Assembly (NCBI GenBank): GCA_020744225.1
Contig: JAGMWG010000013.1
Location: 434,001 to 498,000, forward strand
Reading direction: 5' to 3'
DNA from: Paraphoma chrysanthemicola
Lineage: Eukaryota > Ascomycota > Dothideomycetes > Pleosporales > Phaeosphaeriaceae
Length of the DNA stretch: 64,000 nt
Part shown: positions 44,991 through 55,065 of the stretch, one piece after another
Layout of the letters: each line of letters opens with the position of its first letter
Numbering within the stretch: the stretch's first letter is position 1
Notes under the pieces: generated by a model
What the model was told of the DNA's origin: nothing
The model's database searches: none
Seen by the model: the letters and a program-made list of their open reading frames with translations, nothing else
Program-made: the position numbers and the translations under genes

Positions 44991-46268
44991 TTAGTCATCG
45001 GTGACTAGCTCAGAGCGCAGATACTTACATTGACGCGAACCTACTAATATTGCGGAGCAACATCGCCCGAATAACTCATATTCAGAAATTATCTCTATCA
45101 CATCAATCATGGATGGTCGACGTTTCGGCTCGGACACAAGCATTTTTCTAATCATGCGTAGCATAAGTCGTACGTCAAACCCCTCCGAGTAGGGATCCAA
45201 TTCGCATTGAAAGAACTCATGAACGGCTTCGAGATTCTCTTGAAAAGACCATCCTATTTGAGACCACGGACGCGAGAGTGGTGTTGGACTGAACCAGTGC
45301 GTAACCCAGTAGTAACTCATTTCGGCGAAAATACACCCCAAGGCAAAGATGTCTTCGGATTGTCCGCACGTTTCTTTCCTAGCCCTCTCAGGTGATTCAT
45401 ATTTCCTGGTCATGCGGTCGCCCTCACTAGTTCCGCTATGAGTGTACTCTGACATATCTTTGGACCACCCAAAGTCTGTAAGCCACAGACCATGAGGAGA
45501 CAAGAGGATCTGGGATGGTTTCAGATCTTTGTGGCGTATGTTCTTGCTGTGCAGATAAGCAACAGCTCCAGCAATGCAGCCCGTACTGTATATGAGGCGA
45601 TCTTGAGCTTTCGAGACTATTGCAGTAACGTTTGCGATCGATAATGGTTGCAGCTCGCTGTCCAGTAAAATCGTTACTGAGGCAAGAGTACTGCTCGGGT
45701 CATCTTCCTCAAAGCGGGACGGATCATCGGGAAACGTCGTCAGATAATCGTTGAGCGTGTCAAGATCCTGGAGAAAAGTCGCTAGGTCGCAGTGGGCGAC
45801 TGGCCATATTAAAAGACCTAGCTCGTACCCAGAGCGTTGACGGTGGATGTACGAGCCGACAAGTTCGACTACATGCTGATGTCTTTCTTCTGAGATTCTT
45901 CCAAGGATTTTGATCTCATTGAGCTGATACTCCGTCAACCGCCTAGCGTATGATCGTTTGAGAGCCAAGGGAATGCCGTCCAGCCTCGTCTCATGGACTA
46001 TGCCAATGCCGCCCCCTCCTAATCGTCGCTCAGCCTTGAACGGCTCTGGGTCGTCCCGTGGAACTGTGATTTGGCGATTATTGAACCTGCGATTCCACGC
46101 GGATAACGCTTGAAAGATCTCAGGGTTGGGAGCCATAGTTGTTCCATATCGAGCTGCCTTGCTTGATCGTTGTTGAGAATCAATGGCATCTTTCTGTGCC
46201 TCAATCGCTCGCTTGTCTGGTCGTGTATGCATCGTGTATGCTGTTGGTACCAGTGAGTCCATCGCCAT
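44991..46268 (-). CDS. Protein kinase-like, paralogue 1
   Basis: An intronless 425-residue protein kinase-fold protein. The Gly loop is RRLGGGGIGIVHETRL, the beta3 lysine Lys104 (LALKR), the alphaC glutamate ~118, the catalytic loop HKDLKPSQILL (Asp248) and the metal-binding DFG at 265-267 (TDFGWS). An APE-like SPE follows. The Asn normally found five residues after the catalytic Asp is Gln253. About 55 extra residues sit between the hinge region (WPVAHCDLATFLQDLD) and AYLH. It belongs to a fungal kinase group expanded in many Pezizomycotina, often with a PVA..DL hinge. Its substrate is unknown. Paralogues 2 and 3 lie 15-18 kb to the right. Confidence 0.83.
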   Translation of the reverse strand: MAMDSLVPTAYTMHTRPDKRAIEAQKDAIDSQQRSSKAARYGTTMAPNPEIFQALSAWNRRFNNRQITVPRDDPEPFKAERRLGGGGIGIVHETRLDGIPLALKRSYARRLTEYQLNEIKILGRISEERHQHVVELVGSYIHRQRSGYELGLLIWPVAHCDLATFLQDLDTLNDYLTTFPDDPSRFEEDDPSSTLASVTILLDSELQPLSIANVTAIVSKAQDRLIYSTGCIAGAVAYLHSKNIRHKDLKPSQILLSPHGLWLTDFGWSKDMSEYTHSGTSEGDRMTRKYESPERARKETCGQSEDIFALGCIFAEMSYYWVTHWFSPTPLSRPWSQIGWSFQENLEAVHEFFQCELDPYSEGFDVRLMLRMIRKMLVSEPKRRPSMIDVIEIISEYELFGRCCSAILVGSRQCKYLRSELVTDD

Positions 46269-46742
46269 CGCTTTGTCCTTCTCCTCTCACAGGCAGGGTA
46301 GATGGTGAAGAAGTAATGTGAGAAGGTAACATGTTCCAGGCTGAGCAAATTTCCCTAATACCAGCTGTCCAGGCGATCCAATGAAAGCGTGTCAATACTT
46401 CAGCCTCGTGCATGGGTGCGCATTATCAAGTTTTGGCCGGGGAGGCAAGACATTTACATGTCTTGCGTGACTTCAGGTTCCTTTAGTGTGGAGATAGAAA
46501 GCCTAGAGGGAAAAGGCGACCAATATGTGTTTGGGATTAGGCCGGTAGAAAACCACAGATCATGCGAAGGGAGGAGGCGGCCATGAACAAAAGCTTGGCA
46601 CCTGCCACTTGTCAAACATAATCATCGCACAAAACGACATTGCCGAGATGTCATCGACACTTGGAAAGTGAGCTCTGCTGAGTCTGCACGCTAAGATTCA
46701 TTCTGAGATGCTTCAACACGATGGTGCCAGCACTGGCCCGAG
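46269..46742. other. Intergenic, kinase 1 promoter and MTHFR 3' flank
   Basis: A 474-bp gap between two minus-strand genes; no further gene seen. Confidence 0.45.
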
Positions 46743-48762
46743 TCAGGCGCCCAAGAATTCCCATAGTCCATCACCTTCCACATAGTCGCCCCAAATAACA
46801 TTCACAAGCCAAACATCTTGCCTCGTTTCACTCAACAGCTTCCCGCTCTGACTCTTAGTCGGGTAAATCCTCTGCCACTCGCGCCAGATACTGAACGCTT
46901 CTTCTAGCCAGCTCTTGAAACTCACGGCCTCGATGATGGTTGGTGTCACAATCTCCTTGCCTGCAAATGTGCCCCACGTTACTGGGTTTACCGAGTCTTC
47001 GTTGCTTGCCTCGAAGTCACCAATATCGTTACCGGCAAAGTATGTGACTTGATCGTGTGCATCGAGACGCTGCTTGAGCTCGGCGAATTGCGCGGCAGGA
47101 ATGAAGAATTCCACAAAAGGCTTTTGGAAGACGTAACCATTCTTGGGGCCCCAGCCAAAGACAGGATCAATGGATTTCACGCCATTGACCGCGGGCTGCG
47201 AAGCTACAGTCCACCACCCCTTGGCGTTCAGTGCTAGAAGTTGCTTCGCAATCGTGCTTGTTTCCTCGGACAGGCCTTGTTCACTCCATGGTATGGCTTC
47301 CAAATCGCCTTCGATGTGCCGTCTGAATAGATTGGAGATATCTGACTTGTCCACAGGATGGCCCCAGAGCTTGAGCGCCTGTGGTGTTGAAACGTGCAGG
47401 GTGGGTCCATAGCCATCGATTTCACCGAATGCGGGTGATCGCGCATCACCCCAGCGGCCATTAGGAAAATCGTCCCATGTCGCTTCCCTTCCTAATGACC
47501 CTTCACCCTCTGAAATGGCCAGTGTGTTTGCACGAGTGTTGATCGGACCACGCGGGATTCCCGCCTCCTCTTCTGTTGCTTCATACGAGTGGTTGCTGGA
47601 CTTCGTAGCAGATGGATGTGATATTATCACACGGTTGCGAGGACCAGAATTAATCGAAGATAGGCGGCGGCGCTGGCGCATGCTGGCTCCGTCTTGAGGC
47701 GGTTCCAGGTTGATGGCTGGTGTGGTCTCGACGATAATTGCTTCCTCATCATCGTCTTGTATTATCTGAGGTATGAGACGCGTGTCTTCAAGGATGTGCG
47801 ACACAGCCTTCTCCAGGTTCAATGTGTAAAAGTGGAAGCCTCTTCTGCCAACATCGGGCCGTGCCTTGATGTGCTCCACCATCTCGTCCAGAATCTTGAC
47901 ACCCACTTGCTTGACGAGCTCGTCATCGCTTTTCACAGCGTCCAGACGCGCCAGCATATCGGCCGGCAGTTTTGCATGCGACAGCTTTGTCGTCCGTAGC
48001 AAAATCTTGTATGACTGAATCGGCATCAATCCCGGTATGATCGGTATTGTCTTGAACGCCCCGCTCTCGTGCTCCCTCAACATCTTCTCAAACTTGTCGT
48101 ATGCCTCAACATCGAAGAAGAGCTGGGTCATGAGAAAGTCCGCGCCCGCCTTGGTCTTCTCAACCAGATATGGCAAATCGAACAACGGGTCTTGGTGCTC
48201 TGGATGGCTCTCGTCCGAGTGACCTTCCGGATACGCCGCAACGCCTATGCAGAAGTAATCACCGTACTGCTTTCGGATATAGCGGACCAAATCAATGGCC
48301 CACGTAAAGTCTTTATTTGAGTCTTGCTCTGGCGACTGCCCTTCGTCTCTGTACTCCTCGCTCCGAGGCGCATCGCCGCGCAGAGCAAGAATATTCCTGA
48401 TGCCTAGCACCTTCGCCTGTTCGAGTGCCTCATCGATGAGGTCGCGGTTCATGTTCGTACATGTCAAGTGCAGACATGTTGTAAGTCCCAATTGGCGTTG
48501 ACATATCTCCGCGAGCTCCAGTGATTTGGTTGCAGTCGAACCGCCCGCACCCCATGTCACAGTTACAAAGAGCGGTCGGAGAGCCTGTGACATGCGCTCG
48601 AGTCGGGTTGTGAGATTGGCAAATCCCTATGTTGCGGTTAGCATTATCTCGCGTGCCACCGCGGGGCAAACAAACCATGGCCGTCTTCGGCGGGAAGAAC
48701 TCGAGAGAGAAGTAGTTGGCGCCATCAGGCAGTGCATTAATCTTATCCGTGATCCGCTCCAT
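46743..48762 (-). CDS. Methylenetetrahydrofolate reductase
   Basis: Reduces 5,10-methylene-THF to 5-methyl-THF for methionine synthesis. Exons 48676-48762 and 46743-48626 (49-nt intron; join PPKTAM-GFANLTTRLERM) encode 656 residues. The N-terminal FAD barrel shows FSLEFFPPKT, TVTWGAGGST, LTCTNMNRD, NILALRGDAP, AGADFLMTQLFFD and GLMPIQSY. The C-terminal regulatory half, which in eukaryotes binds S-adenosylmethionine, starts around GREATWDDFPNGRWGDARSP. Fungi have two isozymes (Met12 and Met13 types); the long acidic/basic linker and total length favour the Met12 type, but I am not certain. An extended divergent promoter is shared with the amidohydrolase gene. Confidence 0.94.
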
Positions 48763-49415
48763 GGTGTATTATACAGGGTATTGTGAAAGAGTGAAAGAGT
48801 GATGGGCGCAGAGTCATGGCTGCCAGTGATGGAAAAGTCTCAAGAAAGTGAGGGCTGCGGAGAGCAAGCGCAGGTGGGGCCCGCGGATCGGCGTCGGGAT
48901 GTCGCGCCTTCATCGAGCTAAGCACGACCACATCGTCGGGAGTTCGCAGACAGTGCCTGTGCAAAGCACAAATATTTCTTGAAGCTTTGGGGCACGGGCT
49001 TAGATTCTGGATTCTGCGTAATGTACGGCTGTGTGAGTGGTCCCATGCAAGCTCCATGCAATCGAGAGCAACAGTTCGAATGCCCTTGAAAGCGTGAAAA
49101 TCGGAGACGTATAGACTCTGGTCAGGCCAGATATTTAATTATACGAGAGACCTTCACAGCTTCGGGCATGGAACAGCAGCTGGACCGAACGCTAACTTCC
49201 GACGGAATGTCCGTTGATACAAGGGCTTGATCTGCACCCGTGAGGAGGGGTTCCGAGCGCACCAACAGCATCGTGCATAAGTACTACATAACCTGCATGC
49301 TCACACCGGCCATGTCTCGATAGTTCATATATAACGCGAAAAGTGTAGCCCATCCCAACATTACAACTACCGCTGTAGGTGTCTCTGAAAGCTAGGGGCC
49401 CTTTTTCAGCAAACC
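48763..49415. promoter_or_regulatory. Divergent promoter region, MTHFR/amidohydrolase
   Basis: About 650 bp between divergent starts with no supported gene. The amidohydrolase side carries TATATAA at 49328-49334, about 82 bp before its ATG. Confidence 0.5.
49328..49334 (+). promoter_or_regulatory. TATA-like box of the amidohydrolase gene
   Basis: TATATAA about 82 bp upstream of the start codon, at usual core-promoter spacing. Confidence 0.45.
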
Positions 49416-50561
49416 ATGTTCTCATACCACAACAGCATCCTCAGCCTCGTCATCTCAATCACCATAACCACCGCTATGTCTCAAAGTACCAACACATCCC
49501 ACCATCTGCCCCGTCGGATTGACGTCCACTCGCACTTTCTCCCACCCTTCTATCGCACCGCCCTCGCCCAACACGGCCACACCCACCCCGACGGCATGCC
49601 CGCCATCCCAGCATGGTCCCCTTCATCGCACCTGGAAATGATGACCACCGCCAACGTCTCGCGGTCCATTCTATCAATTTCCTCTCCGGGGACACATCTC
49701 GTGCACTCGGACCCAAGCCTCGCTGTTTCACTAACGCGGGAATGCAATTCTTACGCCGCAAATCTCAAAAAAGAACATCCAGAGAAATTTGGATACTGGG
49801 CCGCCCTACCCCTCCCAAACATTCCTTCTGCGCTGGACGAAGTGGACAAGAGCTGGCAAGATGGCGCAGATGGATTCGGTCTGATGACGAATTATGCAGG
49901 CGTGTATCTGGGCGATGCCGCATTCGATCCAATATTCCAGAAATTGAACGACCTCCATGCTACCGTGTTCATTCACCCGACTGCGCCTTGTATCGCCAGT
50001 AGCGGGGGAAACGGCACAGCAACGACGCAACAAGCATCTCCGTTTGGCGACACGTATCCGATTCCGATATTCGAGTTCTTTTTCGATACGGCGAGGGCTG
50101 TGATCAATTTGTTTAGTTCTGGGACGGTGGACCGAAGTCCGAATGTGAAATTCATCATCCCACATGCTGGAGGTGCGTTGCCGCCGTTGTTGACGCGGTT
50201 CATTCAATTCAGCAGCGTGGTTCCAGGTGGTCGTGTTCTGAACGCGAGCACAGTGCGGAAACAGCTGGACACGCAATTCTACTTTGACCTTGCGGGGTTT
50301 GTGTTTGATGGGGTGAGCGGTGGGCAGGGACAGTTGAAAGCGTTTGTAGAGGGGTTCGAAATTGGGCACGAGAGGTTGCTGTATGGGAGTGACTTTCCGT
50401 TTACGCAGACGAAATTTGTGGAGACGTTTGCGAAGAGGATGAAGGATGGGCTGGAGGGTTTGTATGGAGAGGAAGAAAGGCAAGATGTGTATGAGAGGAA
50501 TGCAGAGAAGCTGCTAGCGGAGAGGACGAGGAAAGAGGACGGCAAGAATAGTCTATTGTGA
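49416..50561 (+). CDS. Amidohydrolase-2 family decarboxylase-like protein
   Basis: 381 residues, intronless. It belongs to the ACMSD/6-methylsalicylate-decarboxylase-like amidohydrolase group, metal-dependent TIM barrels that often decarboxylate aromatic acids. The metal-binding HxH is at residues 38-40 (RIDVHSHFLPP); further signatures are VFIHPTAP, the metal/active-site histidine in FIIPHAGGALPP and the C-terminal Asp in LLYGSDFPFTQ. The first 20 residues are hydrophobic (SILSLVISITITTA) and could be a signal peptide or anchor; an alternative ATG at 49476 would remove them. The stop lies 9 bp from the convergent dehydrogenase stop. The substrate is not readable. Confidence 0.88.
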   Translation: MFSYHNSILSLVISITITTAMSQSTNTSHHLPRRIDVHSHFLPPFYRTALAQHGHTHPDGMPAIPAWSPSSHLEMMTTANVSRSILSISSPGTHLVHSDPSLAVSLTRECNSYAANLKKEHPEKFGYWAALPLPNIPSALDEVDKSWQDGADGFGLMTNYAGVYLGDAAFDPIFQKLNDLHATVFIHPTAPCIASSGGNGTATTQQASPFGDTYPIPIFEFFFDTARAVINLFSSGTVDRSPNVKFIIPHAGGALPPLLTRFIQFSSVVPGGRVLNASTVRKQLDTQFYFDLAGFVFDGVSGGQGQLKAFVEGFEIGHERLLYGSDFPFTQTKFVETFAKRMKDGLEGLYGEEERQDVYERNAEKLLAERTRKEDGKNSLL

Positions 50562-50570
50562 TAATCGGGG

Positions 50571-52350
50571 TTATATGTACTTGTATGGGTTCATGATACC
50601 ATTCTGTGACGAGGTTAGCGGAATTCAAATAGTAAGACGTGTGACTTACAGGATCATACAGATCCTTAATCTGCTTCATGAGTCTTATCATGGTTTCGCT
50701 CTTGCTGTATCCAACGTATGGCTTCTTGGTGACACCGAGACCGTGCTCGGCGCTGATGCTGCCGCTCCTCTTTTGCACCCACTCGTATACCCAAGGCTCC
50801 AGAGCCTTCTCTACAGTCTTGTCAAATCGTCTTACGGGGACGTTGAGATGCAAGTTGCCGTCACCCATGTGGCCGTAGCCAACAACGTCAACAACAGGAT
50901 GCGAGTCATCAGAACCAACTAAACCAGCTTCCGTGAGGCGATCGCGGGTCTCGTTGACCAGGTCGTAGAGTTCGTGGATGGGTATTGACAAGTCGTATTT
51001 GTAGACACCTCCGTCATGGCCGAGACACTCTGTGATGCCTTCTCGCCACGACCAGAGCTCTTGGATTTGCGTCTGGTCTTGTGCCAGGATACCGTCTTGT
51101 ACAACCTCTGTCTCCATGACGTGCTCCAAGAACTTCTCTAGCTTCTCGCCATCGTGATCTGAATTTGATCCACTGGTCTCAATCAGGCAATAGAATGGAT
51201 GTTCGCCCTCCAGGGGCATTTTCTTGCCAGTCACTCTGTTTACAAGCCGCTGAGAGCGACCATCCATGAGCTCGAAAGCAGACAAGATCTCGGAGAGCTG
51301 GCCCTTGGCTTCGCGGAAGGCTTTTTGGACGTGCTCGTAGCTTTCCAGGCCAAAATAAGCGACATTGACTGCAGGTGATCTCCGTGGGCAGATGATGGAG
51401 ATTTTGGTGATGATACCGATGGTGCCTTCGCCACCAATGAAGAGCTGCTTCAAGTCGTAGCCTGTGTTGTTCTTGCGGAGCTTGGTGAGATCATCCATGA
51501 CTGAGCCATCAGGGAGGACGGCCTCAATGCCTAACACGTTCCCGTGAAAGCTCCCATATCGCAACAAGCGCAAACCACCAGCATTTGTCGCCACATTGCC
51601 ACCAATTTGACATGAGCCCTTTGCGCCAAGATCAAGAGGAAAAATGTGATTACGCTCAGCGAGATAGTTGTCGGCGATTTCCAGAATGACGCCAGCATCC
51701 GCAACCAGGATCCCCGACACTTCGTCGAAGGAGTGGATTTTGTTCATCTTCTGTAGGTTGATCACAATCTCGTCAAAGACTGGTACAGAACCGCCGACGA
51801 GACCAGTGTTGCCACCCTGAGGGACCACAGCGAGCATGTTATCATTGCAGTACTTCAAGATCTTGCTGACTTCTTCCGTGGAGCTAGGCTTCAAGACCAA
51901 CTTGGTGTGGCCGCGGAACTTGCGCATCCAGTCACTGTTGAAAGCCTCAATGTCGGCGGAGGCATCTTTTGTCACCCCGTCTATGACAGATGATTCAGAA
52001 CCTAGAAGGTCCTGAAAGAACTTTACATGCTCCTCTGTGATTTTGGTAAATTTGCTGTCTCTTTGAAGTTGGGGATAACTGCTTGGCATCAGCCACAGAT
52101 CTGAATATGTTTCTATTCAGGTTGCTCACTTCTCCGAGGTATATTTGATGGCCTTGGCGGGCGCTGCTTTGCCTTTGACGCCTCCCTCAGCATCTGGTTG
52201 ATGGGGCTCCGAAGTCGCTGACGTAGGCGTGGGAGTATTTCCGTTCCATCGAACTTGATATGCTGGTCTTAAACATTGAAATCGAGAGGGCGCGCGAGAG
52301 GACAGCGCAGTCCGCCGCAAAGACGACACGAAACGCGCTGAAGTCGCCAT
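50571..52350 (-). CDS. DLD2: FAD-linked D-2-hydroxyacid dehydrogenase (DLD2/D-2-hydroxyglutarate dehydrogenase type), mitochondrial
   Basis: Oxidises D-lactate or D-2-hydroxyglutarate. Exons 52130-52350, 50650-52078 and 50571-50603 encode 560 residues. The first exon gives an Arg/Ser-rich mitochondrial presequence (MATSARFVSSLRRTALSSRA) and joins through SEN to YPQLQRDSKFTKI. The last exon is only 33 nt and supplies the family C-terminus NGIMNPYKYI. The FAD-binding PCMH domain is visible (VVPQGGNTGLVGGSVPV, GSCQIGGNVATNAGG, IGGEGTIGIITK), and the C-terminal domain has GYGHMGDGNLHLNV and SAEHGLGVTKK. Its start faces the PRE6 start across 270 bp. Confidence 0.93.
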
Positions 52351-52620
52351 GATTAACAATGAGGAAATAGGAATGAAGAGTGGGGGATATTTCGAGTCGC
52401 CTTCTTGAAGATCTAGGATGACCTAAGGCGATGGGCAGGGGTCGCACAGGCCATGTGCTTGGCAGTTTAGGCGGGAGCAACGACGCGGACAGCTGTGAGA
52501 GCTCCGGCGGCATCTCCACGACCACGCTGCCTCCAGAACCCAATCCCACTTTCTCAGACTTGGACCTCCGCAGAAGCAACAGCTCGTACAGCCTAGGAAC
52601 AATCTCATATCTCACTCAGG
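52351..52620. promoter_or_regulatory. Compact divergent promoter, DLD2/PRE6
   Basis: 270 bp between divergent start codons. It must serve both the mitochondrial dehydrogenase and the proteasome subunit. No TATA was seen; a proteasome control element was not recognised by eye. Confidence 0.5.
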
Positions 52621-53596
52621 ATGGCATCAGGCTACGACCGAGCGCTCTCAGGTACAAACAGGCATTATTTGCCCGCTGCATTGAAGTCGGAGCTAATTGA
52701 TGTGCAGTGTTCAGTCCTGACGGCCACGTCTTCCAGGTTGAGTATGCTCTAGAAGCTGTCAAGCGAGGTGTGCACTGCCTACATGGTTTCTGCCCGACGA
52801 TCAAGTGTTGACAGGTACCAGGAACATGTGCGGTGGGTGTGAAGGGCGCGGACATAGTCGTGCTAGGCTGCGAAAAGCGGTCTGCTATGAAGCTCCAGGA
52901 TACCCGAATTACACCGTCGAAGATCTGCCTCGTCGATACCCACGTCGCGCTTGCCTTTGCTGGTTTGAACGCCGATGCCCGCATCCTCGTTGACAAGGCC
53001 CGTCTCGAAGCGCAATCACATCGTCTTACCGTCGAAGATCCTGTGTCGATAGAGTACATCACAAAGTACGTGGCGGGTGTTCAGCAGAGGTACACACAGA
53101 GCGGTGGCGTAAGGCCATTCGGCATCAGCACGTTGATCGTTGGCTTCGACCCCAATGACAAGACCCCGCGGTTGTACCAGACTGAGCCTTCTGGTATCTA
53201 CTCAGCATGGTAAGCAAGCCAACTATTGAGCCATTTCATGTCCTAAGTGTTTGTAGGAAAGCAAATGCCATCGGCCGATCAAGCAAGACAGTCCGCGAAT
53301 TCCTTGAGCGCAACCATAAGGACGGCATGGATCGGGAAGAGACGATCAAGCTCACTGTCAAGTCGCTGCTCGAGGTCGTACAGACCGGCGCCAAGAACAT
53401 TGAGATTGCGATCACGGCGCCTGGAAAGCCGCTGGAGATGCTGCCGGTGGAGGACATTGAGAAATACGTGGAGAATATCAACACAGAAAAGCAAGAAGAG
53501 GCCGCGAGCAGGAGACCAGGCCGAACACCTGGCACGGGCACGGCCGCTATCTTGACCCGCCCCGCAGGAGGTGAGGGCTCAGGATCTGGGGCATAG
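52621..53596 (+). CDS. PRE6: 20S proteasome subunit alpha4 (Pre6/PSMA7)
   Basis: Outer-ring, non-catalytic subunit of the 20S proteasome. Four exons (52621-52651, 52708-52767, 52822-53209, 53257-53596) encode 272 residues. The rebuilt N-terminus MASGYDRALSVFSPDGHVFQ carries the alpha-subunit signature, followed by VEYALEAVKRGTCAVGVKGA. LGCEKRSAMKLQDTRITPSK and the YITKYVAGVQQRYTQSGGVR, PFGISTLI segments match alpha4. The C-terminal tail after NTEKQEEA is longer and Arg/Gly/Thr-rich compared with yeast. The second intron's acceptor is the downstream of two nearby AGs; only that one keeps the conserved frame. Confidence 0.95.
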
Positions 53597-53822
53597 ATGA
53601 TTGACGACTGAACGTATCGACATGAACAGTATAGGCGCCTTGGTGGTAGACCTCATGACTCTGTACACTACAGACACGACTGGCTAGAGCTCAAGACACT
53701 GCATGTCTAGCACATGTGCCTTCTCACTTCACTTCCGTGCTCGCAGCGTGATGTTCCTCGGCTCGGCGCTTTGGCGTGGTGGTACATGTCGTCTCGCCCG
53801 ACAGCCCCCTCATATCCACCCC

Positions 53823-54405
53823 TCATCCTAACTTGTTTGGAGCCTCCTTCACGTCGAAGATGGATCGCATCTCATCTTGTCGCACGCGTTCGTCCTTTAG
53901 CATCCTATGGTAGTGTTAGTAGCGCAAACTCTCCCGGTCTTGCATACACACCTAGAGTCAACGCGCGCATCTTCGCCTTCGACCTGGATCGAGGCCTTTG
54001 GTGTTTTGGCGTCCAGCACGAAGTGGTTGTCGCAGTGCGGGCAGTACTCGTCACTACCCCTCATTCAGTACATGTACTACGCAGCGTGCACCCTGACACG
54101 TACGCATCCTCGAATTCGCGCGCGTCTTTCCTGAAGGCCTTTTTGCACTTCTTGCACACAAACGTCATGTCGAACGTCTGCATCAGCGGGTGGTCGGCCT
54201 GCTCGGCATGGCACTCGGCGCAGTCGAACCATTTCTTGCCTGGCTGTCATGAGCCTTTCTCTCTGTCTCTCACATTTCGGCGGACCCACAGCACGGCGAG
54301 CGGATGGAGACCTGGGCGTTCAGGACGTGTTTGCTGGGGGGTGTGCATCAGCGCTGCGGAGGTGAATGCGGGGCTCTCCCGTGGGCGCGCGCGGGCTTAC
54401 CACAT
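53823..54405 (-). CDS. HOT13: Hot13-like CHY zinc-finger protein
   Basis: Helper-of-Tim type protein of the mitochondrial intermembrane space; in yeast it binds zinc and helps keep the Mia40 disulfide relay active. Five exons (54401-54405, 54290-54333, 54104-54239, 53952-54053, 53823-53904) encode 122 residues. The first exon is five nucleotides (ATGTG), which splice to give MCKHVLNAQVSIRSPCCKKW. Zinc ligands appear as CAECHAEQADH, FVCKKCKKAFR and YCPHCDNHFV. Four introns of 47-67 nt occupy over a third of the gene, so no single frame shows it. A longer GC-rich antisense + frame overlaps and is a shadow. Confidence 0.88.
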
Positions 54406-55065
54406 GGCTGCTGGCGGTGCTCTGTCGCGGAGGTGGTCTGGCAAGGCGGTGCTGGGTGCTGGGCCCGTGGGTGCTAATGTCGGCCGCCACTCTCTGCGGG
54501 CCGTTATTCGCTACGTGCCTGATCGCTGCAGTTGCGTTGGCGTGTGCAGGGTCTCGGGGAGATTTTGCGGCGGAGGTGCAGGCCAAGCGGGCGGCGGCAG
54601 AGGGCATCAGGCACACCAGGCACGCTGCACTCCGCATCCAAGACCACACGCAAGACTCCCGGCTCTGCCTTGGGACGACATTCACTCGCCGCTCTTCTAC
54701 CGGACACGCCCAATCTCAGCACTGCCACACCGCGCTCGCCGGCCGCCGCTGAAACAGTTCCGCCCAGCTACCCTCGTCCCCGCCCAATCCCGTGTTCCTT
54801 GCTGTCGAGCATTCTTAGCACACAACGTGTACGCGTCTCCCCATACACAGGCTCCTCGCCGCCTAGACAGCCCAGCATACCCAGTCACCCTCCGCAAGCT
54901 TGACTTCTTGGACTCCTCGCCCATGTGGCTCAGCGCTGCATGACTGCCACCACCACTCATTCACCACCCCAGACTGCGCTCAATGGGACAGGCACCCGGA
55001 CAGTCGATGAACAGCTATAGGATACCTTCCGGTGCCGGCTGACGAGGAGACAACACACAGCCACC
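54406..55065. promoter_or_regulatory. Divergent promoter region, HOT13/5-phosphatase
   Basis: 660 bp between divergent starts, GC-rich toward HOT13 and C/T-rich toward the phosphatase gene. No gene was supported. Confidence 0.5.

Noticed and set aside
50401..50649. C-terminal extension of the dehydrogenase through the amidohydrolase gene
   Set aside because: It reads through a 46-nt intron; splicing gives the standard NGIMNPYKYI end and stops at 50571.
53714..54943. A 409-codon plus-strand frame
   Set aside because: It is the antisense shadow of the HOT13 gene and GC-rich flank; its translation lacks motifs, while the minus strand spliced gives a conserved zinc-finger protein.
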